Assembly: GCA_002399735.1 (NCBI GenBank)
Contig: DHEF01000022.1
Span: 1-12,056, forward strand
Length of the DNA stretch: 12,056 bases
Direction: 5' to 3'
Origin: Chitinophagaceae bacterium UBA4857
GTDB lineage: Bacteria; Bacteroidota; Bacteroidia; Chitinophagales; Chitinophagaceae
In this document: in pieces, positions 1 through 6,140 of the stretch
How the letters are laid out: each line of letters begins with the position of its first letter
How positions within the stretch are numbered: position 1 is the first letter of the stretch
Made by a program: the position numbers and the translations under genes
The notes under the pieces: generated by a model
The model's input: the letters and a program-made list of their open reading frames with translations, nothing else
What the model was told of the DNA's origin: nothing
Databases searched by the model: none

Positions 1-118
1 ATTCTTTAACCTTATACATAAAAAAACAAAACTAAAGGTCGCACTCTTGTACTGCACCAATTCTATTGGGCAATGGGCAAGCAACTAAGTTTTTTGTGTA
101 AACCCAATTAGCAGATTT

Positions 119-880
119 TCAAATTACCAAATTGTTTTCTATGTAAGCAATGGCTTGCGCTTGCGTTAGTACAGTAAAATCTTTATACCGTTCGTGTACG
201 TCTACAATTTCTGCAATAGCATCCGTAACCAGTTGCTTATTGTCCCATGTTTTTAAATGGGCAATAACAGTAGCCAGGCAATCTTTTTTATAAGCTATTT
301 GTCCTATTACATGTACCAACGTATTGCGTACACGTGTAGTAGTATCAAACTGTAATTCCTGCAACATAGGTAAAATGTCCTGAGGATATTTGCGACCACG
401 TAATTCAATGCCGTGGCATATTTCGCGGCGTATTTCTTTGTCGGGATGGTGTAAATATTTTTTAGCCCATTGTAAAACTGGCTTAGGGTTTACTTCTCCC
501 ATTTTTTTTATAGAACCGATTACGGCATTACGGGGCGAATGATGTGTGTCAAACAAACCCGAATCAAAAAAACTTTCAACTAACGCAAAATCTTTTTTTC
601 CTATTTCTCCCGCTGCATTAATAACGGTTTGCCGCACTTTAAAATCGGTATGTGACAGTAAATCGTTTAACAGATGAATGATGTTGGTGGTAAGTGCTTT
701 ATGTTGCGTATAAATTTTGCCAATACCATTGTAAGCCGTTTTTCTAATATAGGTGTCGTCATCTGCAAAATAGACCAATGTTTTTTTGTAGGTACCTTTT
801 TGTATGTCGGTTAAAATTTGTTGCTGAATTGTAATAACCAGTTTGTCTCGTTGTGTTTTGGGCAGGTCGTAAAATGGCAT
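119..880 (-). CDS. HEAT-repeat protein (possibly AlkD-like fold)
   Basis: The protein has 253 aa and is almost entirely alpha-helical. Repeating helical pairs carry HEAT-type signatures, for example D-x-x-x-R-x-x-x-x-x-x-x-G around residues 75-95 (HTDFKVRQTVINAAGEIG) and again near residues 180-195 (TTTRVRNTLVHVIGQI). There is no signal peptide or membrane segment, so it should be cytoplasmic. HEAT solenoids usually act as protein- or nucleic-acid-binding scaffolds; the DNA alkylation repair enzyme AlkD shares this architecture, but I cannot identify catalytic residues, so no enzyme function is assigned. ATG at 878-880 is the start. A TATATTTG -7 box lies 31 nt upstream (912-919) with a palindrome between it and the start. 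It is followed downstream by about 118 bp with no recognisable gene. Confidence 0.75.
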   Translation of the reverse strand: MPFYDLPKTQRDKLVITIQQQILTDIQKGTYKKTLVYFADDDTYIRKTAYNGIGKIYTQHKALTTNIIHLLNDLLSHTDFKVRQTVINAAGEIGKKDFALVESFFDSGLFDTHHSPRNAVIGSIKKMGEVNPKPVLQWAKKYLHHPDKEIRREICHGIELRGRKYPQDILPMLQELQFDTTTRVRNTLVHVIGQIAYKKDCLATVIAHLKTWDNKQLVTDAIAEIVDVHERYKDFTVLTQAQAIAYIENNLVI

Positions 881-888
881 AAGTAAGC

Positions 889-919
889 ACTGTTATTTTA
901 ATAACAGTTATCAAATATA
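889..919 (-). promoter_or_regulatory. -7 box plus palindrome upstream of HEAT gene
   Basis: On the minus strand a TATATTTG box (919-912) fits the Bacteroidota -7 consensus TAnnTTTG. Just downstream is a 9-bp perfect inverted repeat, ACTGTTATT / AATAACAGT (889-897 and 900-908, 2-nt spacer), which would cover the transcription start. It could be an operator. It could also be a weak terminator for the upstream secreted-protein gene, but it is AT-rich and lacks a clear T-tract. Confidence 0.4.
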
Positions 920-937
920 ACAAAGAGAAGGTTGAGA

Positions 938-1279
938 TTATTTAGCTACCTGAAACTTACTTGTTTCTATAACTTTACCGGTAGCATCTACCAGGCGAAT
1001 AATGTACACGCCACGTGGATAGTCGGAAAGGTTAAGCGAATTTTTATCGGAAGGGTTTTGAATATCCTTTACTTTTTTACCAAGGAAATTATGAATCTGA
1101 ATGGAAGAACCTTTTTTTACGCCGCCTTTAATATCAATATTAATAAGAGTAGTAGCAGGGTTGGGGTAAAATACCAGTGTTTTACCTTCGTCGTTAGAAG
1201 GTACATTGCGTGAACCCTGGGCTTGTAAGCCCAAAGAAGTTGTCACCAGTAAAATAGTTATAAGTAAAAGTTTATTCAA
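938..1279 (-). CDS. Small secreted protein with T9SS type A sorting domain
   Basis: This is a short secreted protein of 113 aa from the start used here. A hydrophobic signal peptide (NKLLLITILLVTTSLGLQAQ) is followed directly by a C-terminal sorting domain of the Por/T9SS type A family: FYPNPATTLINIDI near the front, then GVYIIRL, and a terminal Lys-rich strand. Such domains direct proteins through the outer membrane by the Type IX secretion system, found only in Bacteroidota. There is almost no cargo between signal and sorting domain, so this is either a minimal cell-surface protein or a remnant of a larger one. No ATG is available. In-frame TTG codons lie at 1279 and 1306; 1279 is preferred because a perfect TACCTTTG -7 box (1285-1292) overlaps the longer version. 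Confidence 0.75.
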   Translation of the reverse strand: MNKLLLITILLVTTSLGLQAQGSRNVPSNDEGKTLVFYPNPATTLINIDIKGGVKKGSSIQIHNFLGKKVKDIQNPSDKNSLNLSDYPRGVYIIRLVDATGKVIETSKFQVAK

Positions 1280-1284
1280 CGAAA

Positions 1285-1292
1285 CAAAGGTA
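1285..1292 (-). promoter_or_regulatory. -7 promoter element TACCTTTG
   Basis: It is an exact match to the Bacteroidota -7 consensus TAnnTTTG on the minus strand, 5 nt before the TTG at 1279. The same box-to-start distance occurs at 3328-3335 and 5013-5020. No clear -33 TTG at standard spacing was seen. Confidence 0.45.
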
Positions 1293-1472
1293 CTTTTATT
1301 TTTCAAAAATACCAGCTATTTCAAAACAGGACAAGTTATTTAGCTTAATTTGTAATTAACTATTTGATTTTTAATTTATTAGATTGAAAATGTTTTGCAT
1401 TTTAACTTAAATTTTGCGTAAAATTACTGCAACATTGATTTTTATGGTGTCATCAAAGCGTAATGCCGACCG

Positions 1473-1850
1473 CTATTCTTTCGCAGTGGTAATAATCAAA
1501 CCGGTAATTTTTAGCCCATCTTCCGTTTCCGATAAAATATAAAAGTTGGTTTCGACGCCGGCTTTTTTACCGGATGTATTAAAGTTGTTCCATTTTACTT
1601 TACAGGTACGTATTGTTTTAGAAAGTTGCTCTTCCTGAATCATTTCCGGTACGGTGTTTACTACACCTTGCTTGCGGTAAGGTTCTACACCGGCCAACCA
1701 AAAGTTAACCACTTCAGACATCTCAGTTACCTGCAGTATGCCATCATCGGCATATACGGTTAATGGAACCTGGTAAAAACCGGCAATTTCGTTAGCCGAA
1801 TAAGTTAATAAGGCTGCTGCGTATTCTTTTAAAAAATCTTCTGTTTTCAT
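1473..1850 (-). CDS. NTF2-like/SnoaL-like fold protein
   Basis: The small protein of 125 aa has an N-terminal helix (FLKEYAAALLTYSANEIAGFY), then V-x-Y-A-D-D and long beta strands, typical of the NTF2/SnoaL (cystatin-like) superfamily. Members are small ligand-binding or catalytic proteins; no specific reaction can be assigned. The frame stays open upstream into the dehydrogenase gene, but the ATG at 1848-1850 is preferred: it follows an A-rich leader (AAAAAGAAT), and the upstream extension has low-quality sequence and would overlap the upstream gene. It lies 88 nt downstream of the dehydrogenase on the same strand, so co-transcription under the Crp/Fnr-type promoter is possible. Confidence 0.7.
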   Translation of the reverse strand: MKTEDFLKEYAAALLTYSANEIAGFYQVPLTVYADDGILQVTEMSEVVNFWLAGVEPYRKQGVVNTVPEMIQEEQLSKTIRTCKVKWNNFNTSGKKAGVETNFYILSETEDGLKITGLIITTAKE

Positions 1851-1938
1851 AGCTATTCTTTTTAAGTTATTACTGATTGTGAAGTAATAAGCAAAAGGGT
1901 TACCATAATGCCTTGTTACAGGTAGTTTTTTATCATTT

Positions 1939-2676
1939 CTACCAAGGGCAACTTGCTGGTTCGGGAAAATACTCTTCACTGATGAATTTTCCTGTTGGCC
2001 CGTTTTTGTCAATCATAGCATATTTTGCGATACGCTTTCCCGCTTCCTCGGGTGTACTGGTTCCTTGATGATCCGTAAAGTCAGTTTGAGTATAGCCAGG
2101 ACAAACCATATTGACTTTAAATTTTGTGTTTTGTAGCTCCTGAGCTAACGCTATGGTGTACATGTTCAAAGCAGCTTTGCTTGATTGATAAACAGCTAAT
2201 TTGTAATTGTAACTTGGATCTGTAATGTCTGCTGCCAACGTAAGCGATGCCATAGCGGTACTTACATTGACAATTCTGGGTTCATTAGATTTTCTAAGCA
2301 AATCAATAAATGCTTGTGTCACTCTTGCCGCTCCAAACACATTGGTATTAAAAACCGTTAAAAATTGCGTTGAACTGACCTCTAATGCACTGTATGGAGT
2401 ACCTCCATTAATGCCCGCATTGTTAATCAAAACGTCCAAAGTCCCTGTCTTTTTGTAGAGTTCAGTCCTAGCATTTTTTACGGAATTGTCATCGGTTATG
2501 TCAATGTGAACGGTTTCAACGTTTGTCAGATTTTCGGCTTTCAGTTTTTTGACAGCCTGTTGCCCGTTGGTCAAATTTCGGCTTCCGATATAAACGTAAA
2601 ATCCGTTTTGCAATAATTGTTTTGCGGTTTCAAACCCTATACCTTTGTTTGCTCCTGTGATAAATGCTCTTTTCAT
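1939..2676 (-). CDS. Short-chain dehydrogenase/reductase (SDR), classical type
   Basis: It is a complete 245-aa classical SDR. The Rossmann cofactor motif TGANKGIG is at residues 7-14, NNAG at 85-88, a catalytic Ser at 139 (NVS), and the YxxxK pair Y163/K167. The length matches the family. The R33 after the second strand (GSRN) suggests NADP(H) preference; this is an inference. The substrate is unknown; relatives reduce carbonyl compounds. The protein is cytoplasmic. The ATG is at 2674-2676, after an A-rich leader. Its 79-bp upstream gap holds an AACCTTTG -7 box and the TTACCA/TGGTAA palindrome also found upstream of the adjacent Crp/Fnr gene, so it is probably controlled by that regulator. 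Confidence 0.92.
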   Translation of the reverse strand: MKRAFITGANKGIGFETAKQLLQNGFYVYIGSRNLTNGQQAVKKLKAENLTNVETVHIDITDDNSVKNARTELYKKTGTLDVLINNAGINGGTPYSALEVSSTQFLTVFNTNVFGAARVTQAFIDLLRKSNEPRIVNVSTAMASLTLAADITDPSYNYKLAVYQSSKAALNMYTIALAQELQNTKFKVNMVCPGYTQTDFTDHQGTSTPEEAGKRIAKYAMIDKNGPTGKFISEEYFPEPASCPW

Positions 2677-2703
2677 TTTTCTTTCTTTTTAAAATTAACA
2701 GTG

Positions 2704-2746
2704 CAAAGGTTGCCCAAAAAAAATGAAGTCATTTACCATTTGGTAA
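2704..2746 (-). promoter_or_regulatory. Promoter and operator of the SDR gene
   Basis: An AACCTTTG box (2711-2704) is one base from TAnnTTTG. The inverted repeat TTACCA-tt-TGGTAA (2733-2746) ends 21 nt upstream of it, placing its centre near -41.5 from the expected start, as for a class II Crp-type activator site. The palindrome is part of a 22-bp identical direct repeat (2731-2752 and 3355-3376). Confidence 0.65.
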
Positions 2747-2755
2747 AAAGTGATT

Positions 2756-3322
2756 TTAGCGAATGTTTTTTCTAATTCTGCTCAAAGATTGTTGTGTAAC
2801 ACCCAAGTAAGAGGCAATTTGAGAAAGTGCAATACGGTTTGTAAGTGTTGGATAGTTTTCAAGGAATTCTAAATAGCGTGTAGTTGCGTCTTGCGAAATT
2901 TTAGGGCTTTTTCTGGATTTTTGATAAAGACATTTTTGTACTATTTTGTGTTTGATACTATCCCAGCCTACGATTGTATGAGATAGTTCGCCCCAATCTT
3001 GTTTTGAAAACACGAAGAGTTGACAGTCTGTACTTGCTTGTAAATATTCGGCAGAGGCAGAGTTGGCTTCAAAGTTTGGGTAATCAACTGCCATATTGTT
3101 TTCGGGAATAAAGCAACGGGTAATTTCTTCACCCTTATTGTTGTAATAACAACCATGCAGAACTCCTTCCATCACAAAACCGACTTGCCGGGGAATTTTC
3201 CCTGCTTCGGAAAAATATTCATTTTTATGGAGTTTCAACGCTGTCGCCTTACTTGCAATAAGGTCAATTTGCTGTTTGTTTAAGTTGCCGAATTGCAAAA
3301 TATATTCAATTAATTCTTCCAT
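2756..3322 (-). CDS. Crp/Fnr-family transcriptional regulator
   Basis: The protein has 188 aa. Residues about 20-115 form a cyclic-nucleotide-binding-type beta barrel (GFVMEGVLHGCYYNNKGEE, then FIPENNMAVDY). A C-terminal helix-turn-helix follows at about 163-186 (IALSQIASYLGVTQQSLSRI). No Fnr-type cysteine cluster is visible, so it is not an obvious oxygen sensor, and no ligand can be named. The ATG at 3320-3322 follows a perfect TACCTTTG -7 box by only 5 nt, suggesting a leaderless or very short-leader message. The palindrome TTACCA-tt-TGGTAA lies upstream of both this gene and the dehydrogenase with identical spacing, suggesting autoregulation plus control of the dehydrogenase. Confidence 0.88.
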   Translation of the reverse strand: MEELIEYILQFGNLNKQQIDLIASKATALKLHKNEYFSEAGKIPRQVGFVMEGVLHGCYYNNKGEEITRCFIPENNMAVDYPNFEANSASAEYLQASTDCQLFVFSKQDWGELSHTIVGWDSIKHKIVQKCLYQKSRKSPKISQDATTRYLEFLENYPTLTNRIALSQIASYLGVTQQSLSRIRKNIR

Positions 3323-3327
3323 TGTTG

Positions 3328-3370
3328 CAAAGGTATCTAATGGCTTTGGTAGTTATTTACCATTTGGTAA
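3328..3370 (-). promoter_or_regulatory. Promoter and operator of the Crp/Fnr gene
   Basis: A consensus TACCTTTG -7 box (3335-3328) and the inverted repeat TTACCA-tt-TGGTAA (3357-3370) are separated by 21 nt, the same spacing as at 2704-2746. The palindrome centre is 41.5 nt from the A of the ATG. No TTG -33 element is seen where the palindrome lies, consistent with an activator-dependent promoter. Confidence 0.68.
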
Positions 3371-3410
3371 AAAGTGTCTCCTAGTTTAAACTCTTTGGCC
3401 GGTTTAGTTT

Positions 3411-3603
3411 GTCCAGACGTTGCTGCTGTGCTGGTATTCTGTGATTCGTCCAGCCGGAACATGAGCCCAGTACTGTTACTAATGTTGAAAATATATTATT
3501 TTGTTTATCTGTGATCCTTCTGCTGGAACCGAAGCTGATTAGTGAACAAAAAGCTGATTATATATTCGTCCGCCAGTATAGCAGAACAATTCATGTTAGT
3601 CGC
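3411..3603 (-). repeat. attC-like site 0 (long class, array edge)
   Basis: The R' side is gtccagacg (3411-3419) and the R'' side is gttagtcgc (3595-3603), given on the + strand. Arms such as gttgctgctgtgctgg face ccagtatagcagaac. The 193-bp site belongs to the long class; its interior repeats pieces such as gtccagccggaac and gaagctgatta that recur in sites 2, 6 and 7. It is the most diverged copy. No matching cassette is seen on its left, so it marks the edge of the array. Confidence 0.6.
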
Positions 3604-3609
3604 ATTAAG

Positions 3610-3789
3610 TTAATGCAGTATCATAATAGTTAGTTTATTGGTTTCAGGCTGAGTAACTATTTGTTGACCTTGTTTAAAGCCAAACTTCTCCAACCATTTT
3701 CCTTCTAATCGGATTTCGGGAATAGTTGTGTTGTCGTAGGTGCGAGTACGAAATTTTGTATAAATCTTTTGCTTCCTTAATTTTTCCAT
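3610..3789 (-). CDS. SymE-like toxin-family protein (copy 1)
   Basis: The 59-aa protein resembles the C-terminal domain of the SymE family: I-P-E-I-R-L-x-G-K-W-L-x-x-x-G-F-x-x-G-Q near residues 24-43. E. coli SymE is an SOS-induced AbrB-fold toxin that acts on RNA or the nucleoid and is restrained by an antisense RNA. The ATG at 3787-3789 is chosen; an in-frame TTG two codons upstream is possible. It is the array-direction gene of cassette a, and its stop lies 6 nt from the attC-like core. It is divergent from an XRE regulator (3866-4096), the same arrangement as at 6762-7347, so the regulator rather than an antisense RNA may be its control or antitoxin. Toxicity is inferred from family only. 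Confidence 0.72.
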   Translation of the reverse strand: MEKLRKQKIYTKFRTRTYDNTTIPEIRLEGKWLEKFGFKQGQQIVTQPETNKLTIMILH

Positions 3790-3851
3790 TGTCAACTATT
3801 ATATGACAAAAGTGATAAGAAAATCTTTATGTCCCTTAAAATATGACAAAA
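3789..3851. promoter_or_regulatory. Divergent control region, TGACAA half-sites (module 1)
   Basis: Between the SymE-like and XRE genes are TTGTCA (3789-3794) and TGACAA (3804-3809) as an inverted pair. The 11-mer ATATGACAAAA occurs at 3801-3811 and again at 3841-3851, exactly 40 bp apart (about four helical turns). These are candidate binding sites of the XRE protein. TGACAA half-sites also bracket the equivalent region of module 2. Confidence 0.45.
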
Positions 3852-3865
3852 TTTTTAATTATTTT

Positions 3866-4096
3866 ATGCACATTCGGTCTGTGAAAAAAGAGCAACTTCA
3901 AAATAAGTTAGGTCAGAGAATAATTGAATTACGAACTCAAAAGGGTTGGAGTCAGTCCGACCTTGCAAGAGCGTGTAGTAAAGATCGTCAGGCAATTGAA
4001 AAAATAGAAAATGGTAAAGTCAATGCAACAGCGTTTTTATTGTATGAGATAGCTAAGGCTTTACAAATATCCTTGTCTGAATTGGTAAATATTTAG
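3866..4096 (+). CDS. XRE-family HTH regulator (candidate antitoxin, module 1)
   Basis: The single-domain helix-turn-helix protein has 76 aa. The HTH_3/XRE core spans about residues 15-70: LGQRIIELRTQKGWSQSDLA, then the recognition helix around DRQAIEKIENG, then TAFLLYEIAKALQISLSEL. The ATG at 3866-3868 is preferred; an upstream in-frame ATG at 3803 would translate through the repeated ATATGACAAAA elements and add a poorly structured extension. It is transcribed against the direction of the cassette array and divergently from the SymE-like gene, so it needs its own promoter. A role as repressor or antitoxin is inferred from the repeated pairing and the operator-like repeats; direct evidence is absent. 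Confidence 0.85.
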   Translation: MHIRSVKKEQLQNKLGQRIIELRTQKGWSQSDLARACSKDRQAIEKIENGKVNATAFLLYEIAKALQISLSELVNI

Positions 4097-4141
4097 TCTT
4101 CGATATTTTAAACTTCAACCCATTATAATATGTGCAATTTT

Positions 4142-4275
4142 GTCCAACGGTTTGGGGCTTGGCGATGGTGGGGCAATCGAAGCACAAATCTTCAATTTTG
4201 TACAAAAGTTGAACCGAAGAACAACCGTTGAACTTTGCAGTTTCGCCCCACTATTGCAAAACCCTTGTTAGGCGA
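4142..4275 (-). repeat. attC-like site 1 (short class)
   Basis: The R' core is gtccaacg on the + strand at 4142-4149; the R'' core is gttaggcga (4267-4275). The inner arms gcgatggtggggc and gccccactattgc pair with two G-T wobbles on the + strand. The outer arm is ggggcttg against aaaaccc, with one extra base on the R' side, as in classical attC L boxes. Length is 134 bp. Confidence 0.75.
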
Positions 4276-4283
4276 TTGTGCTT

Positions 4284-4436
4284 TTATTCAGGCTTTATTT
4301 TCACGATTTTGTTGTCACGCAAAATAACCAGTTCACTGTTTTTCATTTTCTTAAATTCTAAAAGTTTTTCGTATACTTTTTCAAGTCCTTTTAGTATTTT
4401 GTTTTTTTCTTCAATATGTTTTTCAGTTGTTGTCAT
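4284..4436 (-). CDS. Small 50-aa ORF overlapping zeta toxin gene (candidate antitoxin)
   Basis: This 50-aa ORF begins MTTTEKHIEEKNKILKGLEK and ends RDNKIVKIKPE. It starts at the ATG at 4434-4436 inside the last codons of the zeta-family gene, overlapping it by 14 nt in another frame (the overlap ends at the zeta TGA, 4423-4425). It stops 9 nt from the attC-like core. It is Lys/Glu-rich and probably an amphipathic helix followed by two short strands. Epsilon-zeta systems pair a kinase toxin with a small antitoxin, and many COG4185-type zeta genes have a small partner gene. I do not recognise the sequence, so the antitoxin role is inferred from position, coupling and placement within the same cassette. 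Confidence 0.6.
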   Translation of the reverse strand: MTTTEKHIEEKNKILKGLEKVYEKLLEFKKMKNSELVILRDNKIVKIKPE

Positions 4437-5007
4437 AATAATTTTTTAAAAGATTAAACTTGTCTACGTTTACAATATTAAGCGAAGTGTCAAATTGTTT
4501 ATCTGCTAAAAGTTTGTGTTTCGCTTCCGAGTTATCAAAAATGAATGCTCCGTCAACAATAGGGAGATATATGTCGAACAGATTTTTAATTCCTCTGATA
4601 TATCTTCTTTCGATAACTTCTGGTTCGATGTTATGTCCACCTTCCGAAACCCTTGTCTTTACACGCTCTTTAGCTAATTCAATGCTTTGAAGCCAAAAGA
4701 ATAACAATGTCACTCGATAACCTTTATCTTTTGCTTCATTGATTTTGTTTTTATAACTTTTGGTAGATAATGTAGTTTCAAATGCGAAATTTTCGTTTTC
4801 AGAAAGCAGTTCGTTGATTCTGTTTAGCATTATTCGTCCAGCTTCAAACGAAACTTTTTCAGGTTGAAAAGGAGAAAGTCCTTTTGCAATTTCGTCAGCA
4901 TTGACAAATTCCTTACAATCTAAAATCTCAGGTAAAATCGTAAATGAAGCAGTCGTTTTTCCTGCTCCATTGCAACCTGCGATTATGTAAAGTTTTTTGT
5001 CATTCAT
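4423..5007 (-). CDS. Zeta-toxin-family P-loop kinase
   Basis: The protein of 194 aa matches the zeta toxin/COG4185 group. Walker A GCNGAGKT is at residues 11-18, followed by FVNADEIAKGLSP (D38 is the likely catalytic or substrate-binding acid), ETT at 77-79, an arginine-rich segment around RVKTRVSEGGH (residues 115-125), and ERRYIRG near 133-139. Canonical zeta toxins phosphorylate UDP-N-acetylglucosamine and block peptidoglycan synthesis; other members phosphorylate other substrates or serve in phage defence, so the substrate is not certain. ATG at 5005-5007; a TAAATTTG -7 box (5013-5020) ends 5 nt upstream. The gene is the main one of cassette b, followed by an overlapping 50-aa ORF. Confidence 0.88.
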   Translation of the reverse strand: MNDKKLYIIAGCNGAGKTTASFTILPEILDCKEFVNADEIAKGLSPFQPEKVSFEAGRIMLNRINELLSENENFAFETTLSTKSYKNKINEAKDKGYRVTLLFFWLQSIELAKERVKTRVSEGGHNIEPEVIERRYIRGIKNLFDIYLPIVDGAFIFDNSEAKHKLLADKQFDTSLNIVNVDKFNLLKNYYDNN

Positions 5008-5012
5008 ATTCG

Positions 5013-5020
5013 CAAATTTA
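5013..5020 (-). promoter_or_regulatory. -7 promoter element TAAATTTG of zeta gene
   Basis: It matches TAnnTTTG on the minus strand, 5 nt before the zeta ATG. It lies inside the cassette, so this cassette could carry its own promoter and express a leaderless or short-leader message. The -33 element is not convincing. Confidence 0.45.
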
Positions 5021-5077
5021 CAAATTATTTTCCTTAGTTTTTTAGCTCTTGTTTTCGGAGAGCATTCGTTTTAGCAT

Positions 5078-5278
5078 ATCGCCTAACGAACAGGGCTTTG
5101 TGCAGGTTGGGAAATAGAATTCCGTCTGCTCGGAACCGCTGCTGATTGAAAATATAAAGTTGAATTTAAGAACTAAAGTTCAAAGTTGCTTGTCCAGCCC
5201 GAACCACAGCTTGGATTTGCAATTAGCTGATGTTACAATGTCAAGCCCAACTTGCATAAAACCCAATGTTGTACGCCG
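5078..5278 (-). repeat. attC-like site 2 (long class)
   Basis: The R' side is atcgcctaacg (5078-5088) and the R'' side gttgtacgcc (5268-5277), on the + strand. The arms gggctttgtgcaggttggg and cccaacttgcataaaaccc pair over 19 positions with 2 G-T wobbles and 1 C-A mismatch on the + strand. The 201-bp site has an interior closely related to site 7 (shared ccgctgctgattgaaaata, and tttgcaattagctgatgtta). Confidence 0.78.
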
Positions 5279-5283
5279 TAAAG

Positions 5284-6009
5284 CTATCTTGAAGCCTTTA
5301 GTAAATAACAGTCTGTCAAATTTAGTTTTGTCAAGTTGCTAAGCCAATCTGCAAATGGATAATCATCTTTGCTATAAAGTTCTAATAGCCTTCCTATTCT
5401 CTCAAATCTATCCTGTTCGTCAATAAAATATTTGTCGTCATTTGGAACTCCATCTTCGTCTAAGTCATTATTGTCAAAAGCATTCCAATAACCTTCATTT
5501 AGTATTGAATTTAGCTGCTCAGTTGTTTTTGTTTCTGGAAGTAAAGCAGCAAAAACTTCTGGAATGTGTCGTTGAGAAATTACTTCTTCTCTGTCTGCTG
5601 GCTCTGTCAAAAAATATTGATAATTGCTATTGTAACCGTCTATTGAATTTCCTTCTTTGTCTAAGTTGTATAATAAAATATCATCATCGTGTAAGTGGAA
5701 TGATAAAGCATAGGTCGCTAACCTATTACTCATAGAGTTTGTCAAGTCATACAAGTAAAACGGATTGTCGAGCTCTACGTTTATTTCAACAATCGTAGTC
5801 CAATTACCAATTTGTGGGGTAACTAAATAATAAACTCCATAGTTTTCGTAAACATATTCTTGAATAATCTTTTCAATGTTGCTATTGTCAATTTTAAGCC
5901 TACTAAACTTTGTCAATTCCCTGTTCTCTTGCAGTTCCTTAGTGAGTTCGCTGACAGTGTCTGTTTGACTGCGTTTGTAAATATGTAAAATTGTTGAAAA
6001 TAATCCCAT
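5284..6009 (-). CDS. Hypothetical cassette protein with acidic loop (cassette c)
   Basis: I do not recognise this 241-aa protein. It has no signal peptide or membrane span, so it is probably cytoplasmic. The first 50 residues look helical and charged (TKELQENRELTKFSRLK), followed by a mixed alpha/beta region with aromatic-rich strands (YVYENYGVYYLVTP, NPFYLYDL). A very acidic run at residues 179-193 (DNNDLDEDGVPNDDK) resembles the calcium-binding DxDxDG loop of EF-hand or TSP3 repeats. Start ATG at 6007-6009, about 30 nt from the R' core; the TAG stop (5284-5286) is 6 nt from the next site. It is the sole gene of cassette c. The neighbours suggest an immunity or defence role, which is guesswork. 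Confidence 0.75.
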   Translation of the reverse strand: MGLFSTILHIYKRSQTDTVSELTKELQENRELTKFSRLKIDNSNIEKIIQEYVYENYGVYYLVTPQIGNWTTIVEINVELDNPFYLYDLTNSMSNRLATYALSFHLHDDDILLYNLDKEGNSIDGYNSNYQYFLTEPADREEVISQRHIPEVFAALLPETKTTEQLNSILNEGYWNAFDNNDLDEDGVPNDDKYFIDEQDRFERIGRLLELYSKDDYPFADWLSNLTKLNLTDCYLLKASR

Positions 6010-6038
6010 TTTAGAATTTTAGGGTGTCTCAATTTTAT

Positions 6039-6122
6039 GGCGTACGTTTTGCGGCTTTGTGTTGTGGTGGGAATCAGGGAACGTCAGCCCACCATAACAC
6101 AAAACCCATGTAAGCAGCAGCC
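6039..6122 (-). repeat. attC-like site 3 (shortest copy)
   Basis: The R' side is ggcgtacg (6039-6046) and the R'' side gtaagcagcagcc (6110-6122), on the + strand. The arms ttgtgttgtggtggg and cccaccataacacaa pair at 15 positions with one G-T wobble. At 84 bp it is the most compact copy. Its R' core reads CGTACGCC on the minus strand, lacking the usual TT, and its R'' has TACA rather than AACA. Confidence 0.75.
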
Positions 6123-6140
6123 TTTGTCGGCGAACATGTT

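Noticed and set aside
1..118. A possible gene end or terminator at the left edge
   Set aside because: Only short weak complementarities (for example CCAAT/ATTGG near 58-71) were found and no reading frame can be supported in such a short edge.
932..1213. Plus-strand ORF opposite the T9SS-sorted protein gene
   Set aside because: It is antisense to a gene with clear signal peptide and sorting domain, and its product has no recognisable features.
1851..2012. N-terminal extension of the NTF2-like protein into the dehydrogenase gene
   Set aside because: It would overlap the 3' end of the dehydrogenase by more than 70 nt and adds residues unlike the family; the ATG at 1850 has a better leader.
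4228..4449. 73-codon plus-strand ORF opposite the small partner of the zeta gene
   Set aside because: It begins inside attC-like site 1 and its Phe/Ser-rich product is typical of the antisense of a Lys/Glu-rich gene.
5160..5342. Small plus-strand ORF within attC-like site 2
   Set aside because: It lies mostly inside the inverted repeat and overlaps the end of the cassette c gene; no coding signature.
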